A stretch of DNA of 64,000 bases from Flavobacteriales bacterium UBA2669 (GTDB taxonomy: Bacteria; Bacteroidota; Bacteroidia; Flavobacteriales_E; Vicingaceae), in assembly GCA_002359215.1 (NCBI GenBank), contig DEMN01000012.1:685805-749804 (forward strand). Reading direction: 5' to 3'. Position numbers and translations under genes: made by a program. Positions 1 to 8,977 of this stretch are shown here, piece by piece (position 1 is the stretch's first letter; every line of letters begins with the position of its first letter). The notes below the pieces were generated by a model. The model was not told the origin of the DNA. It did no database searches and was given only the letters and a program-made list of their open reading frames with translations.

Positions 1-599
1 ATCCAACCGTAGATAGCAAAACGTACAAATCTTAAAAGACCATAAGCAAGGTAGCTTGGTAGGGGGTATTTTATAATTCCAGCAGCAACACTGGTAATGG
101 CAAAAGGTACAGGTAATAAAGCACCAGCAATAATTAATAGACCACCCCATTTTCTCATATTGCTTACATGTTTTGCCATCTTTACTTCTAGAAATTCATA
201 TACAGAAGGAAAATAAGCAAAGGTTCTACCTGAAAAATAGGATATTACTCCACCTAAGTAAGAAGCAATAGATAATAGACCTAAATAAAACCAAGAAGAA
301 TCTGTTTTTGCTGCCCAAGCAATAAAAATTTCTGGAGGGATTAATCCTAATATAGATTCACTTAAAAAGAAAACACTTAAAATTCCTGCTGTTGGAAATG
401 AAGAAATCATCAATTCTAAAATATCGTTGATGTTCATTACAAAAAAATGGATGCCTAAAATAGCTGCAATAAAGATTAAAATTGGCCAGAAGGATTTTTT
501 AAGAATAGTTCTCAAAAAACTATAAAACCCAGTATATACATAATACTGATGCAATAATTGCAAACGAGATTTTTTCTTAAATTTTTGAACCTTTTCCAT
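1..599 (-). CDS. DedA/VTT-family membrane protein, partial (C-terminus off the window)
   Basis: An open frame runs on the minus strand from an ATG at 599 to the window edge, giving 199 codons without a stop. The N-terminus is basic (MEKVQKFKKKSR), followed by a hydrophobic segment (about residues 42-62) and by loops with the character of SNARE-associated/VTT (DedA-like) proteins: a re-entrant stretch around residues 75-95 containing S-E-S-I-L-G-L-I-P-P-E and a later G-A-L-L-P-V-P-F segment (about residue 165). DedA proteins are inner-membrane proteins implicated in lipid flipping and membrane homeostasis. The gene is divergent from purC. The family call is by pattern and the exact subfamily is unknown. 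Confidence 0.75.
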   Translation of the reverse strand, partial: MEKVQKFKKKSRLQLLHQYYVYTGFYSFLRTILKKSFWPILIFIAAILGIHFFVMNINDILELMISSFPTAGILSVFFLSESILGLIPPEIFIAWAAKTDSSWFYLGLLSIASYLGGVISYFSGRTFAYFPSVYEFLEVKMAKHVSNMRKWGGLLIIAGALLPVPFAITSVAAGIIKYPLPSYLAYGLLRFVRFAIYGW

Positions 600-915
600 A
601 TCTAATCCTAACAAAGATAGGATTAACTTTAGGTTGTTCAGGTGTTTGTATAGTTAAATTTTTGTAATTTCTTTTATGTTTTTGATTATTAAATGGTTAT
701 TTTTTTAGATGAATTACTACTAATGCATGAATCCAGTATTCAGTCTTTAGTCCTCAGCTCTCCAAGCTCATTCCCCTAAACTTCTAAACTCATTACCTAA
801 ATTATAGATATTAACAATTTAACTTTAGGTATGGAATAACTTTTAGTGCTTTTGTTTATCTCTATGGCAATATGATTATATATTTGCACTTTTCAAATTT
901 AATAGATTAAAACTT
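600..915. other. Intergenic region between divergent DedA-like gene and purC
   Basis: This 316-base stretch contains no credible gene. It holds a degenerate low-complexity block at about 734-800 (repeated CAGTnTT/CTTnAG-like heptamers, then two copies of CTCATTnCCtaaa), and a good -7 box for purC near its right end. The rest is AT-rich and featureless to me. Confidence 0.6.
879..886 (+). promoter_or_regulatory. Bacteroidota -7 box (TATATTTG) upstream of purC
   Basis: TATATTTG matches the Bacteroidota sigma consensus TAnnTTTG, 29 bases before the purC ATG. A TTTG at 851-854 could be the -33 element, but the 24-base spacer is long. Confidence 0.6.
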
Positions 916-1866
916 ATGCAAAGCAATGCTGTAAAAGAAACTCACTTTAATTTTAAAGGTCAAAAAAGTTTTTATAAAGGAAAAGTTAGAGATGTGTATA
1001 ACATTAATGATGAACTATTGATAATGGTAGTTTCCGATAGAATTTCAGCGTTTGATGTAGTGCTTCCTAAAGCTATTCCTTTTAAAGGACAGGTGTTGAA
1101 CCAAATAGCTGCTAAATTTTTAAAAGCAACAGCCGATATTTTACCTAACTGGGTGGTGGCAACTCCTGATCCCAATGTTACTATAGGCAGAATTTGTGAA
1201 CCTTTTAGAGTAGAAATGGTTATTAGAGGTTATTTATCTGGACATGCATGGCGTGAGTATAAAGCAGGTAAAAGAATTTTATGTGGAATTGAGATGCCAG
1301 ATGGAATGAAAGAAAATGATAAATTTCCACAACCCATTATAACACCATCTACAAAAGCGTATGAAGGACATGATGAAGATATTTCTCGTGAAGAAATTAT
1401 TAAGCAAGGTATTGTATCAGAAGCAGATTATTTACAGTTAGAAGATTATACCCGTAAAATTTTTCAACGAGGAACGGAAATGGCAGAGAAAATGGGATTG
1501 ATTTTGGTTGATACCAAATATGAGTTTGGAAAAATTGGTGACACCATCTATTTAATTGATGAAATTCATACTCCTGATTCATCAAGGTATTTTTACAAAG
1601 AAGGTTATCAGCAAAGACAAGATAATAACGAAAAACAAAAACAACTTTCTAAAGAGTTTGTAAGAGAATGGCTTATTGCTAATGGTTTTCAAGGTAAAGA
1701 CGGACAGCAAGTGCCAACAATGACTGATGAATTTGTAAATGAAGTTTCTGAACGATACATAGAGCTTTATGAGCAAATTACAGGTGATAAATTTCAACGT
1801 GCTGATGTTTCTGACATCCAAACAAGAATTGAAAATAATTGTAAAGCTTTTTTAGCTACGATTTAA
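916..1866 (+). CDS. purC: Phosphoribosylaminoimidazole-succinocarboxamide synthase (SAICAR synthetase)
   Basis: Cytosolic enzyme of de novo purine synthesis that joins CAIR and aspartate with ATP to give SAICAR. The 316-residue product starts into the family fold with the ATP-binding motif G-K-V-R-D-V-Y (about residues 22-28) and the S-D-R-I-S-A-F-D-V motif (about 40-48). Later come the substrate-binding V-I-R-G-Y-L-S-G (about 103-110) and V-D-T-K-Y-E-F-G followed by I-D-E-I-H-T-P-D-S-S-R-Y. Length fits the roughly 300-residue form common in Bacteroidota. It is preceded by a TAnnTTTG box and followed after 20 bases by a HAD phosphatase on the same strand. Strong match. Confidence 0.97.
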   Translation: MQSNAVKETHFNFKGQKSFYKGKVRDVYNINDELLIMVVSDRISAFDVVLPKAIPFKGQVLNQIAAKFLKATADILPNWVVATPDPNVTIGRICEPFRVEMVIRGYLSGHAWREYKAGKRILCGIEMPDGMKENDKFPQPIITPSTKAYEGHDEDISREEIIKQGIVSEADYLQLEDYTRKIFQRGTEMAEKMGLILVDTKYEFGKIGDTIYLIDEIHTPDSSRYFYKEGYQQRQDNNEKQKQLSKEFVREWLIANGFQGKDGQQVPTMTDEFVNEVSERYIELYEQITGDKFQRADVSDIQTRIENNCKAFLATI

Positions 1867-1886
1867 GAATACAATAAAATAACAGA

Positions 1887-2552
1887 ATGCAATCAACTAT
1901 TAAGGCGGTAATTTACGATATGGATGGAGTTTTGATTAATTCAGAACCATTATGGAGAGAAGCAGAAATTCTTACTTTTAATAAAGTAGGCTTAAATTTT
2001 ACTGAAGAAATGTGTAGAGAAACTATGGGCATGCGTTTGTATGAAGTAGTGGAATATTGGTACAACAAAACCCCATGGGAAGGAATGTCATTAAAGGATG
2101 TAGAAAAAGAATTGTTAAAAACAGTTACTTCTTTAATTGTAAAAAATGGTAAAGCCATGGAAGGTGTTGTTGAATCTTTAGAATATTTTCAATCTAAAGG
2201 GTATAAACTTGCTTTAGCATCATCTTCTGCCATGAAACTGATTATTACAGTTTTAAATAAACTAAAATTAGCTTCTTATTTTGAAGTTATTAATTCAGCA
2301 GAAAACTTACCATTTGGAAAGCCGCATCCTGAAATTTTCATAAAAACAGCACAAGAATTAGATGTAATGCCAGTAAATTGTTTGGTAATTGAAGATTCTT
2401 TTAATGGTGTTTTGGCAGCAAAATCAGCACTTATGAAAGTAGTTGCTATTCCTGATGAGGAAAGTAGAGATGATGAGCGATTTATTATTGCAGACAAAAA
2501 ACTCAACAGTCTTTTAGAAATAGAAAACGTATTCCTTGAGCCAGCAATTTAA
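1887..2552 (+). CDS. HAD-superfamily phosphatase (beta-phosphoglucomutase/HxpB-like)
   Basis: A 221-residue HAD hydrolase of subclass I. The nucleophile motif is D-M-D-G-V (D11 and D13), followed by a helical cap domain (residues about 18-85). Motif II lies in L-A-S-S-S, motif III at G-K-P-H-P-E-I-F, and motif IV at I-E-D-S-F-N-G-V. The H-P-E-I-F signature and overall layout resemble sugar-phosphate phosphatases of the HxpB (YniC)/beta-phosphoglucomutase group, but the substrate cannot be read from sequence. Its 3' end overlaps the next gene if that gene starts at TTG 2536, suggesting co-transcription with purC and the MBOAT gene. Confidence 0.85.
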   Translation: MQSTIKAVIYDMDGVLINSEPLWREAEILTFNKVGLNFTEEMCRETMGMRLYEVVEYWYNKTPWEGMSLKDVEKELLKTVTSLIVKNGKAMEGVVESLEYFQSKGYKLALASSSAMKLIITVLNKLKLASYFEVINSAENLPFGKPHPEIFIKTAQELDVMPVNCLVIEDSFNGVLAAKSALMKVVAIPDEESRDDERFIIADKKLNSLLEIENVFLEPAI

Positions 2553-4239
2553 CATATCAGAGTGGTTGAGCCATTTCTTTAGCATGAGCAATCTTAAAAG
2601 CCTGTTTGTGTATAATGAAGGTGAACCAATGATATTCACTGCTTTTTTCTTTTGGGGATTTTTTGCTGTAGTACTTTTAACTTATTCCCTCATCCATAAA
2701 AAAAGAGGATTAAGAAATGCTTTCCTATTTTTTGCCAGCTTGTTTTTTTACTATAAAACTAGTGGGTTATTTATCAGTATATTGCTTTTCTCTACTTTAT
2801 CAGATTATTTTATAGGTAAAATAATTTATACTTCACCAAAAAGAATAACTAAGCAAATTTTTGTGGGATTAAGTGTGTTTATTAACCTCTTTGTGTTATG
2901 TTACTTTAAATATGCGTATTTCTTTACAGATGCATATAATGATATTTTTCAAACTAATTACCAAGTATTTAACCATTTTGCACAATTTGCTAACGATACT
3001 GTGGGAACGGCTTATTCTGTTAATCAAATTTTATTGCCCGTAGGAATTTCTTTTTTTACTTTCCAAACCATAAGTTATTCGGTAGATGTGTACAAAGAAA
3101 AAATTAAGCCTGTAAATAATATTTTAGATTTTGGTTTTTATGTCTCATTCTTTCCACAGTTGGTTGCCGGGCCAATTGTTAGGGCTTCAGAGTTTATTCC
3201 TCAATTGTATCAACCCTATAAATTAACGCAATATCAATTTGGGTTAGCCTTATTTTGGATTTTGAAAGGGTTGACCAAAAAAATAGTGATAGGCGATTAC
3301 ATAGCCGTAAATTTTATCGATAGGGTTTTTCATAATCCATTAATGTTTACGGGCTATGAAAACCTGATGGCCTTGTATGGTTATTCTTTACAAGTATATG
3401 CTGATTTTTCCGGTTATACCGATATTGCCATTGGTGTAGCATTGCTAATGGGTTTTACGTTGCCAACCAACTTTAACTCACCCTACAAAGCTAAAAATGT
3501 AGGTGAATTTTGGAAACGTTGGCACATGAGTTTATCCTCATGGTTAAAAGATTATTTATACATTCCATTGGGAGGAAATAGGGGAGGCTCTTTAGGAACA
3601 TGGATAGCTATTGGAGTAATAAGTGCTTTTGTTATTTTACTTTCTGGAAAAATGATAGTACTTTATTCCTTTTTGTGGGCTGCTATTTTAATTGGAGTGT
3701 TGGCTATTTGGATAAAATCTTTTAGAGCATGGCTTACCACTAATATTAATTTGCTGATAACTATGTTGCTTGGAGGTTTGTGGCACGGAGCAAGTTGGCA
3801 ATTTGTAATTTGGGGCGGATTAAACGGATTAGGTTTAATGGTGTATAAATTGTGGCGAAAAATTAGTCCTTACGAGAAGTATAATAATTTTTTAGCATTG
3901 GCTTTAAAGGTGTTTGTCACCTTTAACTTTATAACCTTTACCAGAATTTGGTTTAGAGGCGAAAGCATGGAATCAACTTGGCAAATTTTGGGACAAATAG
4001 GTAATAATTTTGGTGCTGAATTAATTCCATCAATTACTTCCTCTTACGCGATGGTTTTTGTGGTGATGCTTATTGGTTATATTATTCATGTATTGCCTAC
4101 TAAAATTAAAAATTGGTATCAAGAAGCTTTTATTAAATTGCCTTTATGGGTAAAAATTATTGTTAGCAGTATAACTATTTTTGGCATTTATCAGTCAATG
4201 TCAGCCGATTTACAATCTTTTATTTATTTTCAGTTCTAA
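2536..4239 (+). CDS. MBOAT-family membrane O-acyltransferase (AlgI/DltB type)
   Basis: Polytopic inner-membrane protein of the MBOAT family, which moves acyl groups (often acetyl) onto polysaccharides or other acceptors outside the membrane. Up to 567 residues with about 10-12 hydrophobic segments. Family hallmarks are the F-W-K-R-W-H-M-S-L-S-S-W-L block (His330) and the second conserved histidine in G-L-W-H-G-A-S-W (His417). The start is uncertain. TTG at 2536 overlaps the upstream HAD gene by 17 bases and preserves an N-terminal segment I would expect in Bacteroidota relatives; an in-frame ATG lies at 2584. No AlgJ/AlgX or SGNH partner is adjacent; a GDSL/SGNH enzyme at 36562 is the only related esterase in the window. 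Substrate unknown. Confidence 0.88.
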   Translation: MSQQFNISEWLSHFFSMSNLKSLFVYNEGEPMIFTAFFFWGFFAVVLLTYSLIHKKRGLRNAFLFFASLFFYYKTSGLFISILLFSTLSDYFIGKIIYTSPKRITKQIFVGLSVFINLFVLCYFKYAYFFTDAYNDIFQTNYQVFNHFAQFANDTVGTAYSVNQILLPVGISFFTFQTISYSVDVYKEKIKPVNNILDFGFYVSFFPQLVAGPIVRASEFIPQLYQPYKLTQYQFGLALFWILKGLTKKIVIGDYIAVNFIDRVFHNPLMFTGYENLMALYGYSLQVYADFSGYTDIAIGVALLMGFTLPTNFNSPYKAKNVGEFWKRWHMSLSSWLKDYLYIPLGGNRGGSLGTWIAIGVISAFVILLSGKMIVLYSFLWAAILIGVLAIWIKSFRAWLTTNINLLITMLLGGLWHGASWQFVIWGGLNGLGLMVYKLWRKISPYEKYNNFLALALKVFVTFNFITFTRIWFRGESMESTWQILGQIGNNFGAELIPSITSSYAMVFVVMLIGYIIHVLPTKIKNWYQEAFIKLPLWVKIIVSSITIFGIYQSMSADLQSFIYFQF

Positions 4240-4336
4240 GTAAGTTTTGGGTTTAATTGTGAAGGAAACTTTAGCAATATGTTGTTTTCAAAAAGAAACT
4301 TAGTTTTGTATTGTAGAATACTAACACTACTTTTTA

Positions 4337-4801
4337 ATGAAGTACATACACATTTTAATAGCCACTACTTTTGGAGCAGGTTTTTCGCCTGTAGCTCCCG
4401 GAACTGCCGGAGCAATAGTGGGAGGGGCTTTTTTGTGGTTGTTTCATCAAATGCAGTGGTTTCCTACTTTTCCAAATCCTTTAGTATTTATAGGGTTAAT
4501 TGTTATTGTTGCATTGCTGGGAATTTATGCTACTAATAAATTGGAGCAGAAGTGGGGAAAAGATCCTTCAAAAGTAGTGGTAGATGAGTTGGTGGGAATT
4601 TGGATAGCTATGGTGTTTGTACCTTTTACTTGGTTAAATTTATTATTGGCTTTTGGTTTGTTTCGTTTTTTTGATATTGCCAAACCATTAGGGGTTAGAA
4701 AAATGGAGCGACTTAAAGGAGGTTTAGGCGTAATGGCAGATGATGTTTTAGCGGGAATTTATGCTAACTTAGCACTGCAATTAATACTATTAATTATTTG
4801 A
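4337..4801 (+). CDS. pgpA: Phosphatidylglycerophosphatase A
   Basis: Membrane phosphatase that removes the terminal phosphate from phosphatidylglycerophosphate to give phosphatidylglycerol. The 154-residue protein carries the PgpA landmarks: an N-terminal F-G-A-G-F-S-P-V-A-P-G-T-A-G segment (about residues 12-25), the acidic V-V-D-E-L-V-G motif (about 82-88), F-R-F-F-D-I-A-K-P (about 109-117), and the C-terminal G-V-M-A-D-D-V-L-A-G-I (about 132-142). Three to four hydrophobic segments fit the family. It overlaps the next gene by four bases (TTGA). Confidence 0.93.
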   Translation: MKYIHILIATTFGAGFSPVAPGTAGAIVGGAFLWLFHQMQWFPTFPNPLVFIGLIVIVALLGIYATNKLEQKWGKDPSKVVVDELVGIWIAMVFVPFTWLNLLLAFGLFRFFDIAKPLGVRKMERLKGGLGVMADDVLAGIYANLALQLILLII

Positions 4802-5190
4802 GGGTTAAATTTTTTTTCATATCATTTTTAAAGTACCAAACAGCTGCACTTTTAGCTACTTTGGTAGATTTTGGTATGTTTTTTTTATTGAAAGACGTGT
4901 TTCATATTTGGTATGTTTATGCAACAGCTATAGGTGCTTTAACAGGAGCCATTACCAATTTTATTTTGTGTAGAAATTGGGCTTTTTCATCAAGAGAGAA
5001 AAAATTGGTAACCCAAATTGGTAGGTACATTATGGTGTCTTTAGGAAGTTTGTTACTTAATACTGTTTTGGTTTATGTAATTACAGAGTTATTTAAAATA
5101 CATGAAAATTATTCGAGAGTAATGACAGCAATTTTGGTTGCAGTTACTTACAACTTTACCTTGCAGAAATATTTTGTTTTTAAAAAATAA
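4798..5190 (+). CDS. GtrA-family membrane protein
   Basis: A 130-residue protein with four predicted membrane helices and the GtrA/PF04138 pattern: an early T-L-V-D-F-G-M-F-F-L helix, G-A-I-T-N-F-I-L-C-R-N-W-A-F (about residues 50-63), and a C-terminal Y-N-F-T-L-Q-K-Y-F-V-F. GtrA proteins are proposed to help translocate polyprenyl-linked sugars or are linked to cell-wall polysaccharide modification. The TTG start overlaps the pgpA stop codon as TTGA, so the two are probably translationally coupled. Confidence 0.85.
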   Translation: MRVKFFFISFLKYQTAALLATLVDFGMFFLLKDVFHIWYVYATAIGALTGAITNFILCRNWAFSSREKKLVTQIGRYIMVSLGSLLLNTVLVYVITELFKIHENYSRVMTAILVAVTYNFTLQKYFVFKK

Positions 5191-5232
5191 TTTTTAATGA
5201 CTAAAATCATCAACTAAATTAAATCAATCCAT

Positions 5233-5240
5233 TACTTTTG
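5233..5240 (+). promoter_or_regulatory. -7 box (TACTTTTG) upstream of the DUF4920 lipoprotein
   Basis: TACTTTTG matches TAnnTTTG and lies 83 bases before the preferred ATG at 5323. No clear -33 TTG is visible. Confidence 0.45.
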
Positions 5241-5322
5241 TCAATCAATCAATTCATTAAAACATTAAAAAAATATTATGAAAACGAAGTTTCACGAATA
5301 CAATAATTTAAAATTAAAGAGT

Positions 5323-5844
5323 ATGAGTAAAAAATTAATTTTTATCCTATCAACAGTTGTATTAGTAGCTTGTCAGGAAAATAATAAAGAGCAAGAAAAA
5401 GAAGTAGTAAGTGAGGAAATAGAAGTAACTATCACCAAACATGGAATGGATATTACTGAAGAAGGTGCTATTACAGCAGCAGAATTTTTGGCTCAATTTG
5501 AAGGAAAAGATTCTTTATATACAAAGTTAATTGCTCCAATTAATGAAGTATGCGCAAAAAAAGGTTGCTGGATGACGATTAATTTAGGTGACGATAAAGA
5601 TATGCGTGTAACGTTTAAAGATTATGATTTTTTTGTACCTAAAGATGCAGCAGGAAGATTTGCTATAGTACAAGGTTTTGCAAAAATTGATACTACTTCT
5701 GTAGCAACACTAAAACATTATTTAGAAGATGCAGAAGCTTCTCAGGAAGAGATTGATGCAGTTACAGAGCCAGAAATTAATTATTCTTTTGAAGCTGAAG
5801 GTGTAATTATTAAAGAGGAAAAGTTAATTACGAAAGGAGAATAA
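5323..5844 (+). CDS. DUF4920 lipoprotein
   Basis: The preferred start is ATG 5323 because it leads directly into a lipoprotein signal (MSKKLIFILSTVVLVAC, lipobox L-V-A-C); an in-frame ATG at 5278 would put 15 extra residues before it. The mature protein begins with an acidic linker and then carries the DUF4920 core: G-A-I-T-A-A-E-F, C-A-K-K-G-C-W-M, M-R-V-T-F-K-D-Y-D-F-F-V-P-K-D and a C-terminal Y-S-F-E-A-E-G-V-I. The paired cysteines in CAKKGCW suggest metal or redox chemistry, but the family has no assigned function known to me. It is followed 18 bases later by another lipoprotein, so the two are likely co-transcribed. Confidence 0.85.
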   Translation: MSKKLIFILSTVVLVACQENNKEQEKEVVSEEIEVTITKHGMDITEEGAITAAEFLAQFEGKDSLYTKLIAPINEVCAKKGCWMTINLGDDKDMRVTFKDYDFFVPKDAAGRFAIVQGFAKIDTTSVATLKHYLEDAEASQEEIDAVTEPEINYSFEAEGVIIKEEKLITKGE

Positions 5845-5862
5845 AACTTAATAATATTAATA

Positions 5863-6333
5863 ATGACTACATTCATTAAAAATAGATATATCCCGACTAT
5901 TATTTTCGGGATATTTTTTTTCATTATATCATGTGCCGATAAAACAACAGAACAAATAATTAATGAAGAAGTAACTACTGAAGTAGTTGACAATCATCCG
6001 AACAAAGACAGCGAGTTGGCTTTACTAATGCGAAAAATGTATAATGATGCCGATATTATTAAACAGCTTATTGTAAACAATGAGGGAAATATTTCTAAAG
6101 AATACATTGAGGCATTAGAAAGAATACATACTGCAACACCAACTGATGCTGATGTGAAGACACCTGAATTTAAGGCTTATACCGAATTGATGATTAATGA
6201 GGCGAACACTCTTTTTTCTAGCGAACAAAACAAAAAAGAAGGCTTTAATAAGTTGGTGAAAAAATGTGTGGAATGTCACCAATCTTTTTGTCCAGGACCA
6301 ATTAAGAAAATTAATAAATTGAGGATAAAGTAA
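5863..6333 (+). CDS. Lipoprotein with a C-terminal CxxCH heme-binding motif
   Basis: A 156-residue protein with a lipoprotein signal (hydrophobic core followed by F-F-I-I-S-C-A, Cys about residue 24). The middle is acidic and helical. Near the end is C-V-E-C-H (Cys135, Cys138, His139), a canonical c-type heme attachment motif, followed at once by Q-S-F-C-P-G-P-I. This short CxxCH-x3-C-x-G-P-I tail recurs, to my knowledge, in small Bacteroidota envelope proteins annotated as cytochrome-like. No axial methionine is obvious downstream because only about 17 residues follow. An electron-transfer role is inferred. Its neighbour is the DUF4920 lipoprotein. Confidence 0.75.
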   Translation: MTTFIKNRYIPTIIFGIFFFIISCADKTTEQIINEEVTTEVVDNHPNKDSELALLMRKMYNDADIIKQLIVNNEGNISKEYIEALERIHTATPTDADVKTPEFKAYTELMINEANTLFSSEQNKKEGFNKLVKKCVECHQSFCPGPIKKINKLRIK

Positions 6334-6396
6334 AATAGTTCATGAGGTTATAAGTTTATAAAAACCATAACAAATAACAATTAACCACCAACAACA

Positions 6397-7809
6397 TCAT
6401 TTCTTCATAAAACCTTCAGATTTTGCGATAACAGAGGAAACCGTAATATCTCCGGTAACATTTACTACTGTTCGCATCATATCTAAAATTCTATCCACAG
6501 GAAAAATAATGGCTATCCAGGCTGGGTTTAAGCCAACAGCATCTAACACTATCATTAACATTACTAATCCTGCACTAGGAACAGCCGCAGAACCAATAGA
6601 CGCTAAAGTTGCTGTAGCGACAATAGTAAGCTGTTGAGCCATGTCTAAATCTATTAAATGAATTTGAGCCAAATAGATTACGGCTATAGATTGATAAAGA
6701 CTTGTACCATCCATGTTTACTGTTGCTCCAATTGGTAAGACAAAGCTAGAAACTTCTTCAGGTACTTTTAAATTATCGTTTACGCACTCCATAGTAATAG
6801 GAAGTGTTGCAGCACTAGAACTCGATGAAAAGGCCAATAATTGAGCAGGACTAATTTTTCTGAAAAGTGAAGTGTAACTGATTTTTAATACTCTTGTCAT
6901 AATAAGCGGATAAACAACAAAAACCAAAAATACCAAGCCAATTACTACCACTAAGCTGTACCATCCCAAATTAATAATGATGTCCTGAATAGCTTTAGGG
7001 TCGTCACCTGCCATTTCGCTAAGTTTGGCAGCCATCAATGCAAAAACAAAAAATGGAGCAGCTTTCATCACAATATCAACCATTTTTAAGAAAACCTCAT
7101 TAAAACCATCCACAATTCCGGCAACATTATCCGCTTTCTTTTTATCTATCATAAGTAAAACAACACCAAAAAAGATAGCAAAAAAGATAATTTGCAGCAT
7201 CAGTTTATTGTCTGCCAACGAAACAAAAATATTTGAAGGAACCATATCAATTAAAAAAGCCAACGGTCCAGCTTCTTTGGTTCTTCTCGCTTCTTGTTTA
7301 CGTTTTGCTAAATCTTGATCAACTTCAGCTAAAGATTTTTCTACTTCATATTGTTGAGAAGCATCACCAACTAAATCTGTATAATCCGGATTGGTAAGGT
7401 AAGATCGATGGTCTTTAATTTCAATGTTATTTTCTTGAGCCCAAAGTTCATAGGTTATTCTGTTTTTTATACGCTGATTTTCATCTAAATATTTGCCCGG
7501 CTTAATAACGTTTACCAATACCAAACCTAAGCTTACCGCAAAAACAGTGGTTAATAAATAAATCCCAAGCGTTTTTATACCAACTCTGCCTAAACGTTTT
7601 ATATCTGATAATCCTGATATACCAACAATAATAGAAAAAAGTACCAAAGGAATAGCAATCAATTTTAATAAGTTGATGAAGATTTCACCCCACGGAGCAA
7701 TCCAGTTTTTGGTAAAAGTGCTCCATCCAAAACTTGCAGAAATATAAGCCCATATAATACCTAATAGTAAGCCTATGATTATTTTCCAGTGTAAAGCTAG
7801 TTTCTTCAT
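6397..7809 (-). CDS. Dicarboxylate/amino acid:cation symporter (DAACS family)
   Basis: A 470-residue inner-membrane sodium- or proton-coupled symporter of the glutamate/dicarboxylate family (GltP/DctA type). Eight or so hydrophobic segments are visible. Hallmarks are the serine-rich re-entrant loop S-S-S-S-S-A-A-T-L-P (about residues 330-340), the unwound-helix motif G-A-T-V-N-M-D-G-T-S-L-Y (about 362-373) and a C-terminal D-R-I-L-D-M-M-R-T-V-V-N-V motif. There is a hydrophilic insertion of roughly 75 residues (about 105-180), larger than in E. coli homologues. Glutamate, aspartate and C4-dicarboxylates are the plausible substrates. Confidence 0.93.
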   Translation of the reverse strand: MKKLALHWKIIIGLLLGIIWAYISASFGWSTFTKNWIAPWGEIFINLLKLIAIPLVLFSIIVGISGLSDIKRLGRVGIKTLGIYLLTTVFAVSLGLVLVNVIKPGKYLDENQRIKNRITYELWAQENNIEIKDHRSYLTNPDYTDLVGDASQQYEVEKSLAEVDQDLAKRKQEARRTKEAGPLAFLIDMVPSNIFVSLADNKLMLQIIFFAIFFGVVLLMIDKKKADNVAGIVDGFNEVFLKMVDIVMKAAPFFVFALMAAKLSEMAGDDPKAIQDIIINLGWYSLVVVIGLVFLVFVVYPLIMTRVLKISYTSLFRKISPAQLLAFSSSSSAATLPITMECVNDNLKVPEEVSSFVLPIGATVNMDGTSLYQSIAVIYLAQIHLIDLDMAQQLTIVATATLASIGSAAVPSAGLVMLMIVLDAVGLNPAWIAIIFPVDRILDMMRTVVNVTGDITVSSVIAKSEGFMKK

Positions 7810-7851
7810 GTTTATTGTTTTACTGACAAGTTTTTAATTAATGTCTACATT

Positions 7852-8940
7852 TCAGTGCTTACTTAATTTACTAGAGTTATTACGTAATAAGTGTTCCACT
7901 ACTACTAAGGCAGCCATACTTTCCACTATAGGAACAGCTCTTGGTAACACACAAGGATCATGTCTTCCTTTGCCGTCTATGGTAGTTTTATTATGATTGA
8001 CATCAATAGTCTGTTGTGTTTGCATAATAGTAGCAACAGGTTTGAAAGCAACATTGAAATAAATATCCTCTCCATTGCTAATCCCACCTAACACACCTCC
8101 GGAATGATTAGTTTTTGTAATTACTTTATTGTTTTGAGTATCGAACACATCATTATGTTCAGAACCTTTCATGTTCATACAGCCGAAACCTGAACCTATT
8201 TCAAAACCTTTGGAAGCATTAATACTTAACATGGCTTTGGCTAAATCTGCTTCTAATCTATCAAAAACGGGTTCGCCTAAACCTACAGGCAAATTATTGA
8301 TTACACAAGTTATTTTTCCACCAATAGTATCGCCTTCTTTTCTGATTTTATCAATATAATCAAACATTATATCTGCAATGGTATCATCTGGACAACGAGT
8401 AGGATGGAGGTAAGTTTTTGAAAGATCTAATTCCGTGTATTTCTTTACTAACTTAATATCGCCAACTTGAGCAACGTATGCATTTATAGAAATATTGAAT
8501 TTAGCTAATATTTGTTGAGCAACAGCTCCACCAACAACTCTACAAACAGTCTCTCTGGCAGAGCTTCTTCCACCACCACGGTAATCTCTTATACCAAATT
8601 TTTCCTGATAAGTAAAATCCGCATGAGAAGGTCTGAATTTATCTTTAATATGCTCGTAATCATTAGATTTTTGGTTGTTATTTTTAATGATAAAGCCAAT
8701 AGGATTTCCGGTAGTAATTCCATCAAAAACTCCAGAAAGAAGTTCGATTCTATCTTCTTCTTTACGTTGGCTAGTAATGCGAGATTGTCCTGGTTTTCTT
8801 CTGTCTAAAGCCTCTTGAAGAAGACTAATATCTAATGCTAATCCCGCAGGACAACCATCTATAACTCCACCAATAGCTTCACCGTGAGATTCGCCAAAAG
8901 TAGTTAGTTTAAAGATAGTACCAAAAGTGTTTCCTGCCAT
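7852..8940 (-). CDS. aroC: Chorismate synthase
   Basis: Last shikimate-pathway enzyme; converts EPSP to chorismate with reduced FMN as cofactor. The 362-residue protein has the N-terminal F-G-E-S-H-G-E-A-I-G motif, R-K-P-G-Q-S-R, the central Y-R-G-G-G-R-S-S-A-R-E-T signature (about residues 120-131), and the later G-G-I-S-N-G and R-H-D-P-C motifs. The length is standard. It is followed downstream, after 42 bases, by the symporter gene on the same strand. Confidence 0.97.
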   Translation of the reverse strand: MAGNTFGTIFKLTTFGESHGEAIGGVIDGCPAGLALDISLLQEALDRRKPGQSRITSQRKEEDRIELLSGVFDGITTGNPIGFIIKNNNQKSNDYEHIKDKFRPSHADFTYQEKFGIRDYRGGGRSSARETVCRVVGGAVAQQILAKFNISINAYVAQVGDIKLVKKYTELDLSKTYLHPTRCPDDTIADIMFDYIDKIRKEGDTIGGKITCVINNLPVGLGEPVFDRLEADLAKAMLSINASKGFEIGSGFGCMNMKGSEHNDVFDTQNNKVITKTNHSGGVLGGISNGEDIYFNVAFKPVATIMQTQQTIDVNHNKTTIDGKGRHDPCVLPRAVPIVESMAALVVVEHLLRNNSSKLSKH

Positions 8941-8977
8941 TTGTTTGTAAATTGACTGCTAAAATACTTAAAGTTCA

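Noticed and set aside
4279..4536. Plus-strand frame overlapping pgpA
   Set aside because: It lies in a different frame over a strong pgpA match and has no domain of its own.
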